This document shows, piece after piece, positions 57,601 through 64,000 of a stretch of 64,000 bases of DNA. Location: the NCBI GenBank assembly GCA_035610365.1, contig CM069432.1:5890001-5954000 (forward strand), in the 5' to 3' direction. Position numbers and translations under genes: made by a program. This stretch comes from Aquatica leii (Eukaryota > Arthropoda > Insecta > Coleoptera > Lampyridae). Each line of letters starts with the position of its first letter. Within the stretch, counting starts at the first letter, position 1. The notes below the pieces were generated by a model. That model searched no databases, was not told where the DNA came from, and saw only the letters and a list, made by a program, of their open reading frames with translations.

Positions 57601-58070
57601 AAAACTGATAAAAACAATATTTATATGAATCCCTTCATGCAGCCATTGACTGTGGCGTCTTTTCAAAGAACAGTTTTTAATTCTTTTAGATTGCTTGTGG
57701 AGGTCTTTCCAGCAAACAAAAACAAAAAGTAAAAAAAAAATAATTTGATTCGCAACAACCTTTATCTAAACTGCCAGAAACTCAAAGTAAAGCATCTACG
57801 AATGCAATCCTCAAGGAAAGTGTATTAGACTTTTTTCAAGATGCACGTGGAAAAAAAACTAGCTGTAGAGAAGAAAACGCGACAGAAAAATTTCACCCGA
57901 CAAAGAATTTAATAATAAAAGATAAAAATAGTGACAAACAAGATATGGTTAAAAGGAAAAAACGATTGAAAGCGAATGTTTAACTGAAATAGAAACAAAA
58001 AAACCAAAATTTAAAAAGTCATACAGAGAAAAGAGAAGATTGGTAAAAAATCGATAACAGCGAATATATT
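57601..58070 (+). pseudogene. Possible pogo-like transposase tail
   Basis: One frame reads SKLPETQSKAST, then ESVLDFFQDARGKK and a Lys-rich end, like the disordered tails of pogo/jerky-like transposases. No catalytic block. It could be the other half of the relic at 54940-55180, separated by the LINE. Confidence 0.25.
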
Positions 58071-59572
58071 ATTTTTTGTCGTTCTTTAAATTTTACGATG
58101 TTATGTTTTTTTATAGACGATATTTGTATTTTAATTTTAAAAAACATTAAGGCGTTATATTTAAAGTACCTGTTGAAGTTTTTGGTTTACGTCTTATTAT
58201 GCATATTACGTTTTAAATAATTCTAGAAATTAAATTAATTAGTTTTAGTACAAGTTACCATAAGCGATAGCATCATAGCTTTCCCTGCATAATTAGCTGC
58301 ATCGATTGCACCCATCTGGCATTTCTGGGTTCCCAAAAGATGATAAACATTTAAATCATAAACAAATTGCATTTAAATCATGTATAGTTGAGTTTGCGGG
58401 GTACAACTTTTGATTGAGTCAAAGTAAATCGGTTGAAGATAATAACAGAACGTAATTATCGCTAGCGTCAAGATCATGTGCTTAAATATAATATACAGTG
58501 ATGAATGACGAGTTGATCGGCGAAATCAGTAATTTTATTAAATTCGCAAACCGGTAGATAACTTCATAAAATATATTTATAAGTTTGTGTATTTCAAAGT
58601 GCGTGTAACGACTGTTCTGCCCCCAGAATATCTAGGTAACTGTTACAACTTCAGTGCTACACCCATTGGATTATAGAACCCTTACAAAGCTAAGAGTGGA
58701 CACCTTCTAACAAAAACCCTCGAGAGATTAAATTTTCCTACACACAAATAATAACAAAAATGTAACTTACAATTGACACAAGCTGATAGTCGGTTAATAA
58801 AATTTTGAATTAATTCAATTTTAGGAAAAGTTTTGAAGCAGATGGAATTTGAAATTAAATAAGGTTTAGAAAACTGATGTGCCTTTTATATACCCATCAA
58901 TGTTTTAGTTCATTTATCACGAGGAAGGAATCGTCTTGCGCGTCTTTGAGCAGCTGGTGGAGTAAATTAGTAAAGTCTTTACGTAATTTCTTTAATTATT
59001 AGCTAATTTTCTATAAATTACTTAGGCTGATGCCGTCTCACTACAGCCGTCACTGTAGCATAATGCGACGTAGGTTGCGGGGGACTGAAAGTTATGGAAT
59101 CGCAGTAAGAAAGCACTTTTTAGAGCAAATTACGTACGTACGTCTTACAACGACTTTATCAGATAAGAAAATTACAGAAATAGATATGTTTACGTTTATG
59201 ATCGCATGTTTCCAGGGATCAACCCCGCAAAAAAGTAATAAGTGTATTATTTTAGTGCGAAATAAGTCGCCAGAAACCACACTATTATATCACCTCATTT
59301 AAAATCTACAAATTGTAACACATTTTTATCTACTTGTAAGGTGTTTTTTTTAGCTTAAAATTGACAAATGACGATAAACGAGTAAGAACCAAGAACCAAA
59401 GAGAGGATTTTGAAACCGCGGTCACGATTTAATTTTTCTTGCTTTCTATGCTTTTTACAATTTTCTTATTGAAGGAGAATTGAGTTTTTGCATTCACCAA
59501 AGCGTTCTTTAAATATATGTTGTAACATGTAGTAAAATGATGTTCAGGAACAGCAGAATATTTTTTTTATGC
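58071..59572. other. No recognised gene
   Basis: A 90-codon frame at 59030-59302 (plus) matches nothing I know. The rest is AT-rich. Confidence 0.4.
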
Positions 59573-59670
59573 AACGATCAAGTCCTGAAATGCGTGTGAT
59601 GACAGAACGATCAGTTTCACCGATGTAAACGAAACTACATAAACATGAAATTTGGTATACAACTTGATAA
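59573..59670 (-). pseudogene. Penelope-like GIY-YIG endonuclease fragment
   Basis: The minus strand reads VVYQISCLCSFVYIGETDRSV followed by ITRI. This is the GIY-YIG nuclease motif (the GVVYxIxC...VYIGET.R form) that ends the single protein of many Penelope-like elements. About 32 codons remain. With the hammerheads at 4.6 and 37.0 kb it shows that Penelope-like elements populated this genome. It directly abuts a Gypsy fossil at 59690. Confidence 0.7.
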
Positions 59671-59689
59671 AACAGAGTAGGAAATTTGT

Positions 59690-60115
59690 GCTTGGGAGAA
59701 GTAAGAATCTGAAGATTTTAGATACTGGCGTACATTGGTCTACCACGGACTTCTTTTGGATCTGAGTTGGCATTTAATATTCTTACTATCACCCTCAAAC
59801 TCTTGAAGACTTTTCGCAGCTTTTTGAACACGATTCTTTGTTTGGGCTTGGTAAGAATTCTTAATTACTTTCGAAGTGGATTGGAACAGTTGACAAAATT
59901 CCAATCCCTACAACCTACAACTGCGGTTTCAAACTGTTTTTGGTAGGTTGACCATTTGGAGTTAGAATCTTAAACTTGTGCGTGGTTTCTTCTCAATGGT
60001 CTGATAAATCTTTGCTAATGACACTTTCTTTATCATGACAGTTAGTTTGATTTAACTTCTTTTCAAACAGTTTCATTTTGTTTTCTACTTCTTTCCTTAA
60101 TTTCTCGTAGGGCGC
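59690..60115 (-). mobile_element. Fossil fragment of the macrodomain Gypsy family
   Basis: The reverse complement matches that element at nucleotide level: one segment corresponds to gag (about 26300-26730) and one to the end of the protease region (about 27715-27795). The copy is short, strongly diverged and much older than the element at 25-32 kb. No macrodomain part is present here. Confidence 0.75.
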
Positions 60116-60117
60116 TC

Positions 60118-61215
60118 TAGCTAATCCAAACCATCTTTTTAAATTCTCCCGTCTTGTCCGGTGTTATAAAAGCAGTTTTCTGATACCTACAGGTATCTCT
60201 GTGCTAAGTTCAACGAAGTGAAAAGCTGCGCTCCAGATAATCGTTCGAATTGTTCGTTGACCGTACCCATAGGAAAAACATTTTTCGCAGTTTGAGAATT
60301 CTTTCGTCTTCGTCGGTACCAAAAGGACTGGACTAGCGCATCTGCACGTCGCGTCGTCTTTGTCACTATACCCATTTTCCATTCTTTTACGATTTCTGTA
60401 ATTTTTCGACTTACATCTCACCGGTACACTGCTATTAATGATATTCATATTCATAAGATCCGTACATTTCAACTCACTCGGGTTAAGTGCAAAACATCAT
60501 TTGTAAGCGTTTGGTAATTCAACACATTGATCTCGGAGACTTCCTTGTCGACGCGTAATCGTATCCCTGATTATATCGTACGACTTTAATGAATCGCAAG
60601 TCACGCGCATTATTGTGTCGCCCGCTAGCATCATCAACTAGTCCTTGAACTCATTAGTTACTACTGCGTAAGCATTAGGAGATAATTCAACAAAATTAAC
60701 GGTGCTTCCCAAAACAGTTACTTCATTTACTGATGTTAGTTCTTGTATAACACTGTTTTTTTTTAACAGCCATATCCTTAAAGGAGCCTCTGTTTCCATT
60801 TAAATATTCTTCCTTAGAAACCTTACAATAATTTCTAAAACGGTGATTTTGAACTTGATCCAACTTAAACAGCTCATCTTGAGTCTTATTTCACATCTGA
60901 ACATTTCGTAACTTGGTGGCATTGCGTTGAAAAGTAATGTCGGTTCGTAACAGACAGCTTTGCTATTATGTCAAAAAATTCCATCAATTTTGTAAAAAAA
61001 TTGTCATTTTTGGTTATCTTGTAAGAAATTGTACGTTTTAATAAACTCGCTCTTTTAACTAGTTTCATAAAAGCGAATATTGACTTTAATTTATCATAGA
61101 TTCGTTTTGAAGTCGTTAAACCTTTTAACAAAACGGCAGAGGCAGCCGTAATTGATTATACATTTTTGTCAATTTCCGCATGAACTTTGAAATCTTGAAC
61201 TTGACCCATTTTTTA
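60118..61215 (-). mobile_element. Decayed LTR-retroelement fossil, Gypsy-type RT
   Basis: Read right to left: a gag-like helical stretch (TSKRIYDKLKSIFAF, ASLLKRTISYKITKND; about 61131-60890) of the kind common in Copia-like gags, a possible protease region (to about 60480), and a Gypsy-type reverse transcriptase (ASPVLLVPTKTKEF; VNEQFERLSGAQLFTSLNLAQ; about 60470-60120). The gag kind and RT kind do not clearly belong together, so two fossils may be adjoined. Broken in very many places. Confidence 0.55.
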
Positions 61216-64000
61216 AGTTTTAATACGCCCAACAAGCTTCCAAGGATAACAAAAAATATATAAAAACATTCATTCAAACGGAGAAAATTTCTTTCATCCA
61301 CAGCTTGTTCCTAGTAGAAGTTTTTCCGAATAGCTGTACTTACCCCTAAATAACATTATGTGACTCATGGCCTGTCTAACTATTTCGTAACTGTTTTTGA
61401 TTTCAAACCCGAACAACCGCTACTGTACCCTGTTATTCAGGATGGTTTAAGATTCGTTGAGACGTTGAGTTGATACAGCTATTAATTTCTAAACCATATT
61501 TTAACCCCAAACGTAGTTAAGTTGGCGAATTAATCGCAGGCTTGAGCCAGAATAATTTAAGATTGGTTAAGATGTTTAAGTTGACTCTGTTCTGTAATTA
61601 ATAATTCAATTATAAATTTTATTTTAAGACCACCCACCTTAATTTAACATGATGAAAACTTGACTTTGTCATTAGAATTCGTTTTACAACACTCCGTATA
61701 TTACCGCTACCGTAATTGAAATCCACCGTAATTTTTTTGTAACATTGTCATTTTAAATAAGTATTAGTGACAACACACGCCGTACATGTTTAATTAAAAT
61801 TAAACTGATAACAGCACACGTAACTGATTTGTATACCCGTCGTTACTTTATCATTTTCATCTTTAAGAGTTTTAAACATCTTAAGTTGAAAATGCATCAT
61901 TTTTCACTGCTTCAAACTTTCTTCAATTTATGTATACCTTCCGTTTTTAATTATTACAGTTTGAATTTGCAAAATCTAAATATCATCAAGTTTGTCTTTG
62001 TGACACGTTTAATTGTACTTGATGGCAAATAAATTTCGAATGGGAACTAAACTAGTGAATTTTTACGAAGCAACATTTAAATTAATTAATTTTTCAATTT
62101 TTTGCGGGAAATAATATTGTAATAAAAAAATTGAGATAATTATTTCAATATTTAGCAAACAATATGTTTAACTAATTACAAAAGTTGTTTTTTATTAAAT
62201 TAATCTGTGCGCTACAATTTAATAAGTTAAGTTTTTCATTGTTATCTATATAAAACCTGTCAGATAATTGAACTTGATAAACGTTGTTTACGTATAACAT
62301 TAATTAGACTTAGTATTAATAATATTTACAATATGTGTTGGTTGATCGAAAGATTATCTACTAGATGAAGTTGATTGAGTCGAGTCAATGTACAATAAAG
62401 AGTTATGTTTACTGGTTCTGCATATCATGCAGACACTTAACATACGTCTATTTTTCTATGGTCCCTTTCGCAATTATTACATTATTTGTTTTATCAATAG
62501 CTAGGTATAAATGCTAGTTTTTATAAAAAGTATTAATGTTGTTGTTAATAAGATTTTTATCTTTAATAAAATTAAGAAAGATAATCCTTAATACATTTAG
62601 AGACAGGGACTTCATTAAAACCCGTTTTTCACGTAACATATGACGCTCACGTCAACATTGTTTTAGGTTGGTAGTGTCACCATTTAGTAACATTCGCAAA
62701 GATCATTTTGACGTTTTGTTTACATTGAGTGTTTTGTTGCTTTTCTTATTCTTTATTTTTACATTTTCCAGTAGCAAATTAGCTACTATACTTTTCAACA
62801 ACATAAACAAGTTTTAATTCATTGTTTCGAGACTTAGAATTCCTTTTGCACGGCAAAATACACGGTAAGGTGTTCATTACAGGTATTCTCAAAGACGTTC
62901 ACGATTGCATCAAACAAACAATTAATGCAACTTATCATTTGCGGCAACAGGCAAATTCATTCTAAATTCAATTTTTAATTTATAAGCATTCAATTTTTTA
63001 GATTGTCAGAAAACACTTGCCATAACGCATTAAAAAAGAACAAGTTACGGTTTATACAGAACTACGTGTTTTCAATTTCTTGCAGCACGTACAATTGTGT
63101 GAATAGTTTAATCAACATTTAAAAAACGATAAATTGTTGAAAGAAGAAGGATAATCGGTCTAATATTTTTACAATCTTATAAACCTAAAACGTTATCATA
63201 ATATTTTGAGTAATTTTTTTAAACAGCCAGATGACAACGAAATTTAAACTGGTTGCTTTCAGCAAGACAATGCAAACGCTACAATTGAATTTATTCAGCG
63301 ATTCTAAATAAAATGCAATACATAAATCAATATCAATATATTTTTTAGATCTTATGTCATTAGATTTGTAAAGTGAAACTTCTTTAGCGAGGGTAAATCT
63401 AAAATATTGGTAAGGTGCACCATAACAAAAACGTGGCAGCACAGTCGCAGTAAACTATATTTTTTTATTTACATTTCTGAGTTATATATTGATGTGGGCA
63501 ATTTTAAATTTTGATTTCGTTGCGATTATCCACGTTTTAAACTTTTTTTAACTTTACAATTAATTTAATTGATAATTAAAAATTTAAAAGAAAATGAGTG
63601 GTTTAAACAAATTTGTTATGGAAAATAAAACATTAATATAAACTTTTAGTTCAGCTAACTTAAAATGGCAGAACCCTAGAAACATTTTACTTTTTCATCA
63701 ATAAATTAAAAAAAAATAATGAGCATACAAATTTGACTTTTTCTGTGAACTTATGTGGGTGACTCGTTTAATTTTAACTTTTACAGACGTTTAAAATATA
63801 CAGTATATCAAAATACGGTGTGCACAATTAAAAACTTAGAACTTGCGATTACTGATTCGAAATGTTGACGTTAATAAGCTTTATAATGTTTTTTTTTAAT
63901 TTAATGAGAAGAATTAACATATGTATCAAAGCTGAAAGACAACATATTAAACATCGGTTATAAATTTTAAGTATTAATTATTATTACCTATTTTTATTTC
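61216..64000. other. AT-rich DNA without a recognised gene
   Basis: Short frames at 61829-62032 and 63185-63442 match nothing. A loosely repeated block (TTTAAGATT.GTT.AGA, near 61446 and 61556) may be a degraded local duplication. Confidence 0.4.

Noticed and set aside
1-64000. CRISPR array, bacterial operons or ribosome binding sites
   Set aside because: No spaced direct repeats of that kind. Splice signals, poly(A) signals and transposon families show this is animal nuclear DNA.

Overview
This window is AT-rich nuclear DNA from an arthropod, most likely an insect. The evidence is the transposon mix: two BEL/Pao elements, insect-type Ty3/Gypsy elements, an R1/Jockey-type LINE with CCHC knuckles, piggyBac, PIF/Harbinger, mariner, pogo-like, hAT and Penelope-like remains. 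I found no intact host gene, no rRNA and no convincing functional tRNA. Almost every protein-like stretch belongs to a mobile element.

Layout. 0-10 kb: decayed mariner, pogo and piggyBac pieces, an 18-bp palindromic satellite (2258-2575), an element with 110-bp inverted ends (3399-4543), a hammerhead ribozyme motif (4596-4639, minus), a BEL/Pao fossil (6061-7197) and a PIF/Harbinger element whose two genes are interlocked on opposite strands (7257-9575). 10.6-16.6 kb: a BEL/Pao retrotransposon with 204-bp LTRs and a 5-bp target duplication. 18.9-21.9 kb: a minus-strand Gypsy fossil. 24 kb: a hAT relic. 25.1-31.8 kb: a young Gypsy element whose 3' coding region carries a TARG1/OARD1-like macrodomain and a CCCH zinc finger. 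34.1-37.1 kb: a solo LTR, an inverted LTR fragment, a LINE fragment and a decayed hammerhead. 37.2-44.6 kb: a pair of inverted terminal repeats enclosing a mariner-type N-terminus, an unclassified transposase relic and a minus-strand Gypsy fossil, itself split by a second solo LTR. 44.7-46.6 kb: a mariner with inverted repeats of about 360 bp. 48.9-53.9 kb: a nearly full-length LINE with similar RNA hairpins in both UTRs. 55.2-57.6 kb: a second LINE, apparently inside a pogo-like relic. 59.5-61.2 kb: a mosaic of Penelope-like GIY-YIG and Gypsy remains. The rest is AT-rich DNA in which I see nothing.

How the parts relate. The window is a nest of insertions. Target-site duplications fix the boundaries of four LTR insertions (10598-16602, 25132-31817, 34124-35560, 41828-43160). 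The Gypsy with the macrodomain also has an older relative at 59690-60115, so it is a multicopy family. The most unusual observations are the macrodomain plus CCCH finger in a Gypsy element, the reciprocal nested introns of the Harbinger element, the Penelope-type hammerheads, and the paired UTR hairpins of the LINE.
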